From: Melieria omissa
Lineage: Eukaryota; Arthropoda; Insecta; Diptera; Ulidiidae
Direction: 5' to 3'
NCBI GenBank assembly: GCA_963971225.1
Contig: OZ020267.1
Coordinates: 153,379,920 to 153,443,919 of the forward strand
Length of the DNA stretch: 64,000 nt
Shown here: one piece after another, positions 11,566 to 24,151 of the stretch
Position numbering within the stretch: position 1 is the stretch's first letter
Layout: each line of letters begins with the position of its first letter
Position numbers and translations under genes: made by a program
Notes under the pieces: generated by a model
Told to the model about the DNA's origin: nothing
The model's database searches: none
What the model saw: only the letters and a program-made list of their open reading frames with translations

Positions 11566-14500
11566 TGATTGCCTTCGTCTGCTTGAGTGATGGTACACAG
11601 TATTGTTTGTGTCTATGAGTGCGAGTGTGTGTGTGTGTGTAGTGGTTGGTTCTTCCTTTTTTAAATTATTAGATGATTTTCCCCATCCTCATTGTTTTTC
11701 AAGTAATTTGCATTTGTTTGTGTGCCATAATATTCTATGAAAGTCAAGAAAATACAAATCGCCGGGAATATGTGATTTGAAAATACATATGTGTTGTTGT
11801 AAGAATAAACGGTGCACAAATATAGAAGTGGGTCCCAAAATAATATTGTAATACCCGCTGCACGTTCGGTGTGAGTGAGTGACGTCTCGATTTTTTCTGT
11901 TCTCTTCCACTTTACGCTGCACACGTAATATTATTTTTGACATTTAAATTAGCCGCGGCACAAAATGACGGTGCGAGCATACAACATTATTAACAGTTTC
12001 TTCGAAATTCTGAAAACTTAATACTAGTGACAGATGTTAGGAAGGAGGCTTAAACGGAGTTGGTGTAAGCTTTTAGGCGACGAGCAAAACTCATAACTTA
12101 TAAGAAATGTGATTAGAGCAGTTAGAGTAAAAAGGTCTGATTGCTGAAATGGCTATTCGGATTTACCAGGCCCAATTTTAAATACGTATGTATGTTTTTT
12201 ATGACTTCAAAGAGCACAATATATGCTAAAAACTTTGTGTTTTTGTTCCCTTGTGTTTTTGTTTCATTTTCATAAGTGGCAGCATGTTTTTATAAGCTGT
12301 GCGCACGCGTTGTGACATTTTTAATATACGCCGCATCTAGTATCGAGTAAGTAAGTATGTGTGTAAGTACAAGAAATTGCTCACTTCCTGTCCATGAAAC
12401 AGCGCCTTTCTCCTTCACAGCAGCAGACACTTATAACTAAAAAACCATAATAACAACAACAACACTAAAACCCAATGCACATATTGCATGGCTATTGAAA
12501 AGTTCGAAAATAGCATTGAAAAATAAAGTTAAAAGGCCAAGCGAGAAGATGCGACCGAGAAATAGTGCACATATTGTGCGCACATGTTTTGTTTATGTTT
12601 CGTGGTATTTACTTTGCACGCCGCTGTCATTGCCTGCTTGCCGGCTATGGCAAAAATGAAGCATCAGCAGCAACAACAGCCCGTCAAACATGCGAGCAAT
12701 AATCAGACGAGGGGCCATGGCATGGTCGAACATCGGTCTGACATTACTCACATGTGCGGGAGTAATTGTGGCGTCTCAGCATGTTACGATGCGGCGCACA
12801 AGCACACGCACATGCAAACGCATGTGTGGCACAAATGTGTTCAACGGCAATGCCACCACATACCAAGCAAGCCCTCATAAAAAGGTTCAATTCGATGTTA
12901 TTAAAATTTGACCTTTCCTGGGACGGGCCGGCAGCGCCCGTGCGCCGCTGTGCATTGCGGTCAGCGATGGTGCACTGCATTGCCTCAGCAGGCACGTCAG
13001 CCTCATCACCGTCGGCGGCATTCCTCTCGGCGGGGCAATTACACTCCACAAGCGCATTATGCTCATTATTCCGACCTCAATCTTGCGTGCATCACCCACG
13101 AACCGATGCCTGTGCGTGTGTCTTATCCACATTGTTGGCTGACTGGCTAAAGCGGCGGTTCGTGTCATTTGTCTCCTGTGGATCGTGCCGACTTTAAGCT
13201 GGCCTTTTGTTCTTTCAAAATGACTTTAAATGCAACACGCAATGCACAAACGGCTGAAATGCGTTTCACATTTCAATGTGATCACTTCATTGATACCAGC
13301 ATTGCAGCATCGCATTGTGAACACGTCACAAACACATCATATCACATCAACATCAGCCAATCCATTTGGGCGCAGGTCGGGTTTCGCTTAGATCAGCAAT
13401 TGACATAAAATTGATTTGAGGAATTGATTGCCAAATGGTGGGAATTTGTTGAGAATGAGTGAGGCGATTAAAAGCATCGATTGTGCGCGGCATTTCAGAT
13501 CACTGCCTGAGTGCATGTCAATATTGGCTCAAGTCTCGACTCAATTACAAGTACCTTTTTTGAAATTTAACACCGCACAGGAGTGAGTTATTTACTAAGA
13601 GAATAGCGTTCTTTGTTGTAACATTGTGCGACATAACATTCCCTTTAATATTGCTTAGACACAAACGATTATTCAACCCTATTTACATACCATAATTTAT
13701 GTATATGTATGTGCATGTATGTTTTGCACACTCACACATTTACAACGAACATAAACACACTAAACAACTCGTAAATATATAATTAATGTGCTGTACTTTG
13801 GCGATACTTGAGGCATGATAAAACTTTCCAAAAGCAGATTCGCCGAGAAGGAGCGCACAGCCACACGCTCCAACACTATTTTAGGATCCCCCTGCGCCAC
13901 TGCAACGTGGCTTCGTATAAATTCGTACTGCGCACATTTTGCTATTATCATTTATTCTGTTGTTGTTGTTTTTGTTGTCGTTGTATTGTCTTATTCATAG
14001 CTTAAGTTGCCGAATATGGGAACTGCTGCTATTTTTACTCCCAAACTTGCCACCGAACTGCCACTTCTGGCAACTGTCAGACTGCAATTTCGTTGTGGCT
14101 GTTTACATTTGCGTGGAAAACCTAAATGTTTACTTTAAACAAGTCTTTAATAAATGCTCGAAAGACAATTGCAGTGATTAACTGGGACATTTTTCGGCTG
14201 AAATCTAAGCCGCTTTGCTGGGAAATGTGTTTAACGTTGTGGAAACTTAAGAAACCTATCACGTTTACTTAACGGCAGCCAAAAGCTCACCTGAATGAAA
14301 TGCGCTGCAGTCCATTTGAATTTATTCGAAACGTTGAGTCTTCGCACAATAGTTAAGCAAAAGCAAGACGAGCTCAGAAATTTCTGCAACTACAGGCAGC
14401 ACACGTTTCGTGCCGGTCCCGCTGCTCGGCAGTGAAACGCTGGGGGTGCCGCCATCAAGTTGTGTTCTCGCTGTATTAAATGCGAGCAGCTTCCGCCACA

Positions 14501-15861
14501 GGAGGAAAAGTTTTTAATAGGTTCTTACCACCAGCAGTTTGCACTTAGCTTTCTTTTGCGTTGCGCACAGAACTTTACTAAATGATATCAGCGCTGCGTG
14601 AGTGGGCATTCGCTTTGGGCGCCTGGGTTTTCGGCAGCCAACTCGAGCGCCGCACCCACAATGCAGCAAAGTTGTGGATCTGCAGCGGGGACCCTTTGTT
14701 GTCATTGAATGTGGTGGTTGCATTTGTTTCAAGTGCTGTCAACTTTAATAAACTGATGTCACTTTAAGAATTTCGTTTCAATGTCTTTTTGCTGTTGTTG
14801 TTGTTTTCGCAGCTATTGTTCGATGCTACTAGCGGTTTGTAGCTTCGTTAGAAAGTTACATTGCGATTGCATTTGAGCGTTTGCATATTAACGCATTATT
14901 GTTGTTGCTGTGTATTGAGTGTTGTTTTTGGGTAACTTTAGCATTTCGGAACTGCCGAGGAATAGAACAAAATTCTGGGTACACATTTGTGCGCATAAAA
15001 TAATCAACAAGATCAACAAGAACTTAAAGTGGCAAAGTTTATTTTCAGTTTAAGTGCTTTCGCCATTTGTTGGCAGGCTGTCTGTGCGGAGCGGAGCGAA
15101 GCGTTTTATGAAATTACTCATATAAATATTTGCTGAGGGTTTACACTTTGCTAATAAACCATATTTTGTAATACGCGCCAAAAATTGCGTGAAGGTTCAA
15201 GCAACGAAAATTGATGCTGATAAATGCTTATAAAGCCAAATATGAAAATAGTTCAAAATTAAAGCAAACATTTGAGTTCTTAAAGCATGTTAAAGTAATC
15301 GACATAACTCGCTACTCGCAAACTAGTCCTTTGCCGCCTCACAAAACTTATCGCCGCTCGAATCAGCTTGAATCTGTTTCAAGTGCACACACACACATAA
15401 AGAGCCGCACTTGCAGACAGAAATCTTGCCAGAGATACGCACGCGCCCATCATAATAATCGTAGCGACTTATTAGGTTTGTTTTGCTGCCATTATTATCA
15501 TTTTTATTATTATTAACCAGTTGGCATTTTACGAACGTCTGCACGCACATGGCAATGGCTGGCGCTGGCTGTGTGTGTGTGTGCCGTGGCATAACTGTTT
15601 TATCATTGTATTTGTATAGAAATGTGGTAATATGACGACTAGAATTGCTGACATCAGTTATGTGAATGTTTTGACTTTAATATGATTAAGTTTTCAAATA
15701 AATATTACTTTTTAGCCAATTATCTTTTTGACGTTTGGAAATGCCTCCAAGTTGATTAAATTAGTTTCAGCTCGTTTAGATATGCATTGACAGATATATA
15801 ATTAAACGGCACTAGCACGAATGCGCATATCAAATCGAATATAGCAATGCCATAGCAATCG
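11566..15861. other. Non-coding DNA, nothing recognised
   Basis: Moderately GC-rich patches at 12600-13200 give overlapping short frames on both strands, without domains. Confidence 0.6.
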
Positions 15862-15889
15862 TATATATATATATATATATATATATATA
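15862..15889. repeat. (TA)14 microsatellite
   Basis: Fourteen uninterrupted TA units in AT-rich intergenic DNA. Confidence 0.95.
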
Positions 15890-18800
15890 CAAAGCGTAAC
15901 CTAATTAGCTGAACAATTAACAATATTTATACATAAGAACGACAGTTTAGAAACACAAATAAATCTATCAAATAAGTTATATCGCGCATATTTAAGTTAA
16001 TACGTGTAACAATACTTTGTATTCATTATAGTGAAGGCCAGCATGCTATCAAATAAAATATGTATGTATGCTTGTATTCATTATCTTCCGAATTCTTGCT
16101 CGTTCCACCTGCCAGCTGTCAGAAACATGCCAAATTAAAATATAATTTTATGCTGTTTTTTTGTTTGTTAAAACCGGCCATTAAAATGATAATTCAAGTC
16201 ACTTTGCAATTTGACAAGGGTAGCCAAGGCGTGCAAACAAATTATATCAAACGCTCGAATTTCAGCAAAAGTGATTGGTGCAATTTGCGGCAAAAGAGTT
16301 TAGGCAACATTTAATTAACCGCTAGCAGCTTCCAAATGACATTCACAATTAACCATTTACGTGGCTATAAGTAGATGTTGAGAGGTCAACATGCTTTGGG
16401 CCGGGCAGCTGGATTTGCCATAATGAATCATGGAGGTCTGACTTTGGCATCAATTACGAGTATGAGAGGGAAAGCGAATTCAAGCGCACTTGTCGTTTAA
16501 TACTGCATTCTCAATACGACATGTAACTTCCACTGCAGCCAACGTGTTCCCGATTTCTTGCTGCAAATCGCTTTCTCAACAACCAGCTGCGGCTGTCTTT
16601 GAGTGTGCAGCACAAGAATTTTAATTACGCTCATTTCGTCAAGGTCGTTAAAACGGCCGCAGTAAAAATGCATTTTACGCACCGCTACCGGGTCTTGGCG
16701 AAAATTCACACACACACGAACGCATACCACACGTTTAACGTTGACTCAGCAGCGATTTTATGACAGTTTAAAAATGGCGCGTATGAAATTAATTTGAGCC
16801 AAGCCACTGTTGCTCCCCCCCTCACTCGATGCTCTTCAGTTTTCTTCGTTGAAATGGGTCAACGCAGTTCAAGTTGAGACAACGTTGGGCAGAGTTGTTT
16901 GTGTGCCATTTAGCTGCGAGCGGACAACAAATTTCACGCTACTTACACGAAGATTAGCATGGGAAAGTTTCCAGCCCCAATGTGGCAACAGTTGGTCGCA
17001 CTGAAACTAAATTAGTGACGCACACAAAAAATTGGAAAACAAATAAAGCATTGTTCAAGTGCAGCCGCCAAGTGTCGAGTCCCCAACTCCGCGTAACTTT
17101 GCATTAGTTTCGACGAAACGCAATCAAGAACTCATTTCCGGTGAACCGTGGCGAGCCACCAAGAAAGTAGACAATATGAGCGCGTCTGCTTTGCATTAGC
17201 CGCATCGCAACGGTCGGCACCCGGCACCCGGCACAGCGCGACAAACGTCATTAAGTTATTAAGCGTGGCAGTTGGCAATCGAAGCAGCAGCCACAACAAT
17301 TGCGCTGCAGCGTGAATGGCAAAAAAGGATGCAGTGAGGCAGAAAATCTGGTTGTTTTTTTGCTGGGGCCCTGGTGAGCACTGCTGCTGCGAACCACATA
17401 TAATGGGACAATCAAATGGAGCAAAACATCGGAGCCAGCCATGCGGATTTCTGCAGAAAACGTTTATTGCTTTTATGCCACTGCGACAGCACTGCAATAC
17501 TATTCTTAATGCCGCTAATCGGCAGCCATAGCGTGGCGGGGCCGTTAAGTGAAGTTGCTGAACCCACACAGACCGGACCGATCAGATATCCCGATATACC
17601 GACTTCAGATCATGTTTAAGCGGCTAAAAGAAATGAAATGAAAAACTCAGTTTGAAAACACCAAAATTTCTTAAACTTCATTGCAAATTACAAAAATGTA
17701 TGTGCATGATTTGTGTGTGTTTCCAGTTCAACATGGACGCGCTTATTTGACTATCTAAATTGCTGCAATTAAAATTAATTCAATTCGCACTTGTGTTCTC
17801 GTCCTCCGCAAGCGGCGCCTTCATGTGTGCCCGCACCGCTCAGCGTTTTTATAACCCCACACGCCATAAACAACACCGCGCAGTGCCGCACCAGCGGAAT
17901 ATGTTCACGCTTGCAATCGGCTTAAAATCATCATGTAAATTGAAAGTGAAATTAATTGCGGGATTAATGAAGCACGAGGCGACTGCCCTCGCAGCGAGTG
18001 GTCGAAGTTCAGGCTCGCCGCCAAAGCTGCAACACTGTCGACGGCGGCGGTGGCGGTGGCGATGGTGGCGTCTGCGGCGGCAACCTCAATGGGGGCCGCT
18101 GCATACTTGAGGGTTTAGAAGTTTTGCTCGCTCGCCGCTTGTGTAGCTGACACTGCTGGTGATTAATTTTATGTGCTTTCCGAGTTTTACAGTTGGAATT
18201 CAACCAGCCTCCTCCATAATTGGAGTCCAACTATTCGGCTGAAATGAAAGTGGCATTTATCAAAAAGTTTCAATGCCATGAAAAAAGCATTAAGGCTTTT
18301 GCAATTAAGAGAAATCTCGTTTCACGTGCGGCTCGGAATATTTTTAGCACAAGTGCAGCAAAATCCATGTGTATTTATATCATTTAAGCGAATGAGAAAT
18401 TCAATGGTAAAATTGTGCACAACAGATGAATTATCCCTGTCAATGAAACAAAAAAAACAAACCAACCTGTTGCCAACTGCTACTGTTTCTGAAAACTTCG
18501 GAAAATTCATTTAGCAACCTAAGTATTAAATTAAAATAAAATAAACTAAAACTAAAAAAGGAAAACAACCCATAAAACTTTTAAAAATTTTCAAGGTTTC
18601 GGATTTATTTCTGTCACACAGAATTTCATTTCGGATAAACAAAAACGTGTCGAGGAAATGCAAACAGAAATTGCAATTTAATTTCTTACCACCGTGGCAA
18701 CATGCTGCAATGGCAACAACAACAACAACAACGCGCCGAAACTTTTGCCCACATTCGGTTGAAACAAGTTAATGCAAGTGATTGAAACCGAATCGATGAG

Positions 18801-20438
18801 TTGCAATATTTATTGCTCAAATGTCGATATTTGGCAAGCAGGTTGGCTGCAGTGCAAACAAATGGCACGCTGGGCATCCTGGGCGATGTGCAGGCGCCAG
18901 TGGTGAGCTGGATGGCAGTGCCAGTCATTGAATTGCAGCACAAAGTTGGTATTTGTGTGTGTGCAATATGTTGGAGGGTGTTGCCAATGTGGTCATTGAT
19001 AGCGAGTTACACTGAAAAGAGTTGTGTGAGCAACAGTTTTATTATAGATTTTTTTTCGGGAATACTGCCTTTTTCAAATGGTTTTTAAAACCTCTTCTAC
19101 CTTTGGTAAAATTATTGCGAAATAAAATTTTTGCTCTAAATAAAGTAGAAACTAACAAAGCAACTTAACGTGCATACTCGTAGTGGTTGGTGGGTTGCAT
19201 GAGCTTATCGTTGACTTTGATCTCAGAAGAAGTGAATGAATTATTGAATTTAAGCACTCACTGCTTGCAGCTTTCACTCCTTGTCGCTCTCTACTACCCT
19301 TCCATACCCCAAGATGTGTAGTTTGGCCTGGCGATAAGACGGAATTGGCAGCGGAAAGTACACAAGAGCGCATAATGTGTGTCTTTGTGGGTGTGTGCGA
19401 GTGTGCGCCTAAGTCGGTGACCGTGTTTTGCGGTCCAATGCGACTTTCGAACTTTGAGGTGTAAAATCGTGTGAAAATTCCGCAGGTAATAGACTGCGTT
19501 TAGTGTGTGTTTGTGTGCTTAGCCAAGTTGCCGTGTGGCGAGGATAAGCGACCAAGTGGAGGTGCGAAATGTGTGACAAGTGAATTGGAAACCATTATGT
19601 GTTTACATGTGGCTGAGCAAATGAGTGATTTCAGAGAGCGGTCATTGGGTTTAATTTCGGTATAAAATAAATTACAGATTCAGGCGTTGGAGAAACGCTT
19701 TAAAGCGCTTCACAGTCGAGGTGACTGAGGAAGATGCAAAAAATAAAAATTTTTTGAATTCCCATCAAAAAATTATTTGGCAAATTTTTTTTAAATAAAT
19801 TGTCAGCTTAAATAAAAACCATTAAAAGAAAATAATAGCAGAGATTTACATTTTAACCACACAGACTGCAGTGTTCTATACAAAACTCAGTGTCAGCGCA
19901 AAAACAAAATGCAAAAGTATAAAGCATGAGCAAAAGTGTCAAATGACTTGCTGTCAACTTTGTACCGCATTTGAAACGAAAGAAGGCAGAGGACTGTATG
20001 CTAATGAAATGAGAAACTGCGGATACATGGACGAAAGGACGCAGACAAAATGCCACGACGGCGCAACTGACCACAAATCAAAACACTGCGCCTAACATGG
20101 CAACACTGCACACTGCACCAGGCGGCAGCCCTAATAAATGGGAATTGATGAATGGATGAGAGAACATGCAAACTCTATTATTCCCGGGTTGGTTGTGCTT
20201 GAAACGGAAAAGAAGATACCCGATGTGCAGCTTTGTTTTCTGCAGTACGCAACAATTGTATAGTGAACTACTGCGGCTTTAAGGTGCATTTCGCATATTG
20301 CAACACCTTATTCTTGCCACCAACCTAGTAATAAAATGTAGAATTAAACTGGCTGAAATGTCGCTATTGTTGTGAGTATGCGCCACGGTTGGTGCACCCT
20401 GCAATTGCTGAGAAATCAAGATTCCGTTCTGTTTATTG
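15890..20438. other. Non-coding DNA, nothing recognised
   Basis: Includes a GGC/GGT-rich patch at 18038-18095. Short overlapping frames only. Its right end is the pre-insertion site of the LOA-type element. Confidence 0.6.
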
Positions 20439-20450
20439 AATAAACTTTAT
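20439..20450. repeat. Target-site duplication, 3' side of the LOA-type element
   Basis: The 12-bp AATAAACTTTAT is repeated exactly at 25945-25956. It marks the retrotransposon's 3' boundary, next to the ATCTTA tail. Confidence 0.88.
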
Positions 20451-20538
20451 TAAGATTAAGATTGGGTAGCGGGAGTCGAGCACTACCTGCCCGAGACACT
20501 GCGTCCAGTGTTGAACTATTGTGTCACGTCCCTTTATC

Positions 20539-23500
20539 TTACTGGAGGAGTTCGTATCCTCCAATATTATCCAGGAACTCTTTTATTTTCCTTAGATCAA
20601 ATTCAGACAGATCCTTTGTCTGTATCAGTTCCCTCCCCAATACCCGCTTTCTTGCGTGTATGAGGGCGGGACATTCCGTTATGATGTGTACAGAAGTCTC
20701 CTCGTCTTCCATACAAAATCTGCATAGTTCGTTGTCCGTGATTCCCAGTCGCGCTCTATGCATATTTAGCAGACAGTGTCCGCTTAGGATCCCCGTCATG
20801 AATCTAAGCTCTGCTCGGCTTAGCTCCAAGAGGTAATTAGATTTCTTTGCAGAGTAAACTGGAAAGAAGAGCTTGGAACAGCGTTGTCCCACTGTGTTCG
20901 ACCATTTGTGATTAGCTCGATTTAGAAATTCCTGTTTTACACAATGTCTGTAATGAGTCTTGCTAACACTTATGATTGGTTCAGGTCCGTAGGGTCGTCT
21001 TGCCGCCCCCTCCTTTGCCAATCTGTCCGCCTCCTCATTACCATCGTGTCCACAGTGCGCAGGTACCCAGTGTATTATCACTTGGTTGTCCTTAGAAAGA
21101 TCTTGGAGGACAGCGACTGTCTCCCAGACCAGTTTAGAGTCAAATGTCGTCGAGTTCAGAGCTTTGATTGCAGCCTGACTGTCAGACATTATGAATATCC
21201 TCCTCCTTTTAAAGTTAAGTGTTAGTATTGTCCTGGCACATTCATTAATGGCATAGACCTCAGCCTGGAAGACTGTGGCCTTGTCCCCAAGACTGACTGA
21301 AAGTTGGGAGCCAGAGCTATAAATTCCCGCTCCTGTTCCTTCTTCCGTCTTGGACCCATCAGTGTACCATACAATGTCATCACACCTCGGACTGATTCTA
21401 TTATCAGCCCAGTCCTTCCTGTGCGGTATGTACGTTTTGTACCTTCTTCTGAAGAGGTGCTTCTGAGGCATCAGATCAAGGGGCATCCAAAAGCCTCCAT
21501 CTCGCCTCCTGTCCCTCAGCAGTGATAAGTGACCGATTGCCTGTGTATTCTTCGGTATAGATCCACTATGCATCAGTCTGTGAGTGCTGGCTATTGCAGC
21601 CATTTGCACTTTGAGTTCCAGCGGCATCACCCCCAATATAACATTAAGGGCTGCCGTCGGAGTCGTCCTGAGACATCCTGTTATGCAGGTATTTGCTAGT
21701 CGTTGTAGTTTCTCTAGCTTAGTCGCAGTTGTTACTTCTGTGGTCTTCCTCCACCAAACTATCGCCCCGTAGGTTATCGTTGGCAGAACTACCAGGGAGT
21801 ATAGTTTTTGAAGCCACTTCGGTCTCAATCCCCAGTTTTTACCACAGATTCTTTTGCAACTCCAGAGGGCATTGCCTGCTCTCTTGATAGTGCGATCAAC
21901 GTGGGGTTTCCAGTTCAATTTACTGTCTAGAGTTACCCCTAGGTACTTGACCTCATTCGAGATGTTCAGCACCTTACCAAAGATCTCCATCTGTCCAAGG
22001 TCAAATTTCCTTTTAAAGGTAAAAGGCACAATAATTGTTTTGTCCGGGTTCACAGACAGTTTCTGTCTTACACACCAGCGCTCCACAATTTTCATCGCGT
22101 TCTGTAGCAAGTCCGAGACTGTATGTCCGTCTTTGCCTCTGACCGCAATGACTAGGTCGTCTGCATAAGCGATGACTTCATATCCCTGCTCCGTAAGTGA
22201 GCGGATTAGTCCATCAACGACCACAGACCACAGCAGTGGGGATAGTACCCCTCCCTGGGGACATCCCCTCCCTGTTCTTGCAGATAGCTCTACCGCCCCT
22301 AAGTTGGACTGAATCATCCTACTTTCAAGCATGGATGATATCCATCTTATAAGAGTGGTAGGCACCTGAAATTCTTCTAGCGCCCTTTCAATCGCTTCGA
22401 AGGTCGTGTAGTTGAAGGCCCCTTCTATGTCTAGGAAACCTGCCAGACAGATTTCCTTTTCCTCCAGGGACTTCTCTATCTTGCCTACCAGCGCCGATAG
22501 GGCCGTTTCAGTGGATCTACCTTTCTGGTAGGCATGTTGGTTCGCGCTTAGGGGGCATCGAGGAAGAATGTCTTCTCTCAGGAAGCGGTCAACGGCCTTT
22601 TCCAAGCCCTTTAGCACGAATGACATCAAGCTTATCGGCCTGAAGGATTTTGGGTCCTTTTTGTTGGATCTTCCAGGCTTGGGGAGATAGACCACGTTCA
22701 CTGCTCTCCACACCTCTGGAATATGCCCAAAAGCTAAGCTACATGAGTAGATTTTTGTTAAAATAGGCGCTAGTATATCAATTCCCTTTTGCAGAAGTGC
22801 CGGGAAAATGCCATCTTTTCCCGGCGCTTTGTAAGGGGAGAACGATTCCAGCGCCCATTTCACTATTGGCGTGCTACACACCGCTCTGGCAACCCTCCAG
22901 TCTTCCCTACTTGGACAATATGTCTGTCCTGTACTGTTTGTCAGAGGTACGGTTGCTGATATTATCGATCCCGGGAAGTGGGTGTTAGTGAGTAGGACGA
23001 GTGATTCCATTTCACTACTTGTGGACGACCCGTTAACATCCACCAGTGTTCCAATAGGATAGGTTTTCTCCTTCGAGAGGACCCTTTGAAGTCTGAAACT
23101 GGAGGACAGGTCTGACACGTCCTCACAGAACCGTCTAAAGGACTCTCTCTTGGCCTTCCTAATCTCATGGTTGTAGTTGGTGAGGGTCAGGGAGTAGGTC
23201 TGCCAGTCGTTATTCCGCTTGGCCTTATTAAATAGTTTCCTAACCTCCTTCCTTAGCTTGCTAAGATGACCACTCCACCATGGCGTCTGTTTCCTAAAGG
23301 TTTTAGTCTTGAGGGGACAGTTGTCTTCATAGGCATTTAGAACGGATTCCTTGAGAGTTGTGGTGGCCCTTTCTAATCTGTCTATGGTATCTATTCTGTT
23401 CTCTATTCGAGCTAGAGTATCTTGTCCTAACTGGTTGCAATAACTGCTCCAGTCGGTCTGTCTTTTAGGTCTAAATGACACTTCAGAAAGCATTTGATTC

Positions 23501-24150
23501 CCTAACGTGAATCTTATATGCCTGTGGTCTGAGCAGGACGGCTCATCAGATACTCGCCAGTTGCTGACAAGATCTTTTGTCATTGAGGTCGTCAAGGTCA
23601 TATCCAAGACTTCCTCTCTGATTCTAGTAACAAACGTGGGACTATTCCCAATGTTGCATATGTTTAAATCTAGGGAGAGTATGAAGTTGAAAAGTGACTC
23701 ACCTCTAGGATTCACATCCGAGCTTCCCCACATGGTGTGATGGGCGTTCGCATCACAGCCAAGTACTAGCTCCAGCTGCTTGCCCCTAGCATAATCAATC
23801 AACTGTTCTGCTATTTGTGGAGGGCAGTGTTCGTCGTCCCCAGGGAAGTATGCTGAGGCTATGATAACCTCCCTGGAGTTTAACACGATTTTTCCCGCGC
23901 AGAGATCAGGCGTCACGTAATCTGTCAACGGGAAGAAGGAAACATTATTAAATATAATGCAGGCTCTTGCTCTTGTTGACGACTGGCAACAAAGTACCTT
24001 ACCTGCCTGAGTTAGCCCCCGGATTTGGCCGTTGGTGCTGGTCCATGGCTCCTGCACCAGGGCTATGCTGGGACCCAAGGAATTTAGGGTCCTGGTGAGG
24101 ACAGCCGAGGCTGCCGACGCTCTATGGAGATTGATCTGTACAATCTCCAT
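20539..24150 (-). CDS. LOA-type retrotransposon ORF2 polyprotein (endonuclease, reverse transcriptase, RNase H)
   Basis: 1203 codons from ATG 24150-24148. No ATG occurs in the open frame upstream of this one (a GTG at 24222 opens the frame), and the endonuclease fold begins at once (MEIVQINLHRA). Residues 1-217 are an apurinic-type endonuclease with N7, E34 (VQEPW), the DANAHH motif near 133, D183 and SDH at 207-209. The reverse transcriptase spans roughly 430-720, with GFLDIEGAF (D574), GCPQGGVLSPLLW and YADD (D664, D665). RNase H spans about 925-1050, with YTDGS (D931), E964, SDSQAA (D990) and EEAD (D1042). A C-x2-C-x8-H-x4-C motif lies at C1143-C1160. All catalytic residues are present with no frameshift, so it is probably functional. 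Confidence 0.93.
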   Translation of the reverse strand: MEIVQINLHRASAASAVLTRTLNSLGPSIALVQEPWTSTNGQIRGLTQAGKVLCCQSSTRARACIIFNNVSFFPLTDYVTPDLCAGKIVLNSREVIIASAYFPGDDEHCPPQIAEQLIDYARGKQLELVLGCDANAHHTMWGSSDVNPRGESLFNFILSLDLNICNIGNSPTFVTRIREEVLDMTLTTSMTKDLVSNWRVSDEPSCSDHRHIRFTLGNQMLSEVSFRPKRQTDWSSYCNQLGQDTLARIENRIDTIDRLERATTTLKESVLNAYEDNCPLKTKTFRKQTPWWSGHLSKLRKEVRKLFNKAKRNNDWQTYSLTLTNYNHEIRKAKRESFRRFCEDVSDLSSSFRLQRVLSKEKTYPIGTLVDVNGSSTSSEMESLVLLTNTHFPGSIISATVPLTNSTGQTYCPSREDWRVARAVCSTPIVKWALESFSPYKAPGKDGIFPALLQKGIDILAPILTKIYSCSLAFGHIPEVWRAVNVVYLPKPGRSNKKDPKSFRPISLMSFVLKGLEKAVDRFLREDILPRCPLSANQHAYQKGRSTETALSALVGKIEKSLEEKEICLAGFLDIEGAFNYTTFEAIERALEEFQVPTTLIRWISSMLESRMIQSNLGAVELSARTGRGCPQGGVLSPLLWSVVVDGLIRSLTEQGYEVIAYADDLVIAVRGKDGHTVSDLLQNAMKIVERWCVRQKLSVNPDKTIIVPFTFKRKFDLGQMEIFGKVLNISNEVKYLGVTLDSKLNWKPHVDRTIKRAGNALWSCKRICGKNWGLRPKWLQKLYSLVVLPTITYGAIVWWRKTTEVTTATKLEKLQRLANTCITGCLRTTPTAALNVILGVMPLELKVQMAAIASTHRLMHSGSIPKNTQAIGHLSLLRDRRRDGGFWMPLDLMPQKHLFRRRYKTYIPHRKDWADNRISPRCDDIVWYTDGSKTEEGTGAGIYSSGSQLSVSLGDKATVFQAEVYAINECARTILTLNFKRRRIFIMSDSQAAIKALNSTTFDSKLVWETVAVLQDLSKDNQVIIHWVPAHCGHDGNEEADRLAKEGAARRPYGPEPIISVSKTHYRHCVKQEFLNRANHKWSNTVGQRCSKLFFPVYSAKKSNYLLELSRAELRFMTGILSGHCLLNMHRARLGITDNELCRFCMEDEETSVHIITECPALIHARKRVLGRELIQTKDLSEFDLRKIKEFLDNIGGYELLQ

Positions 24151-24151
24151 A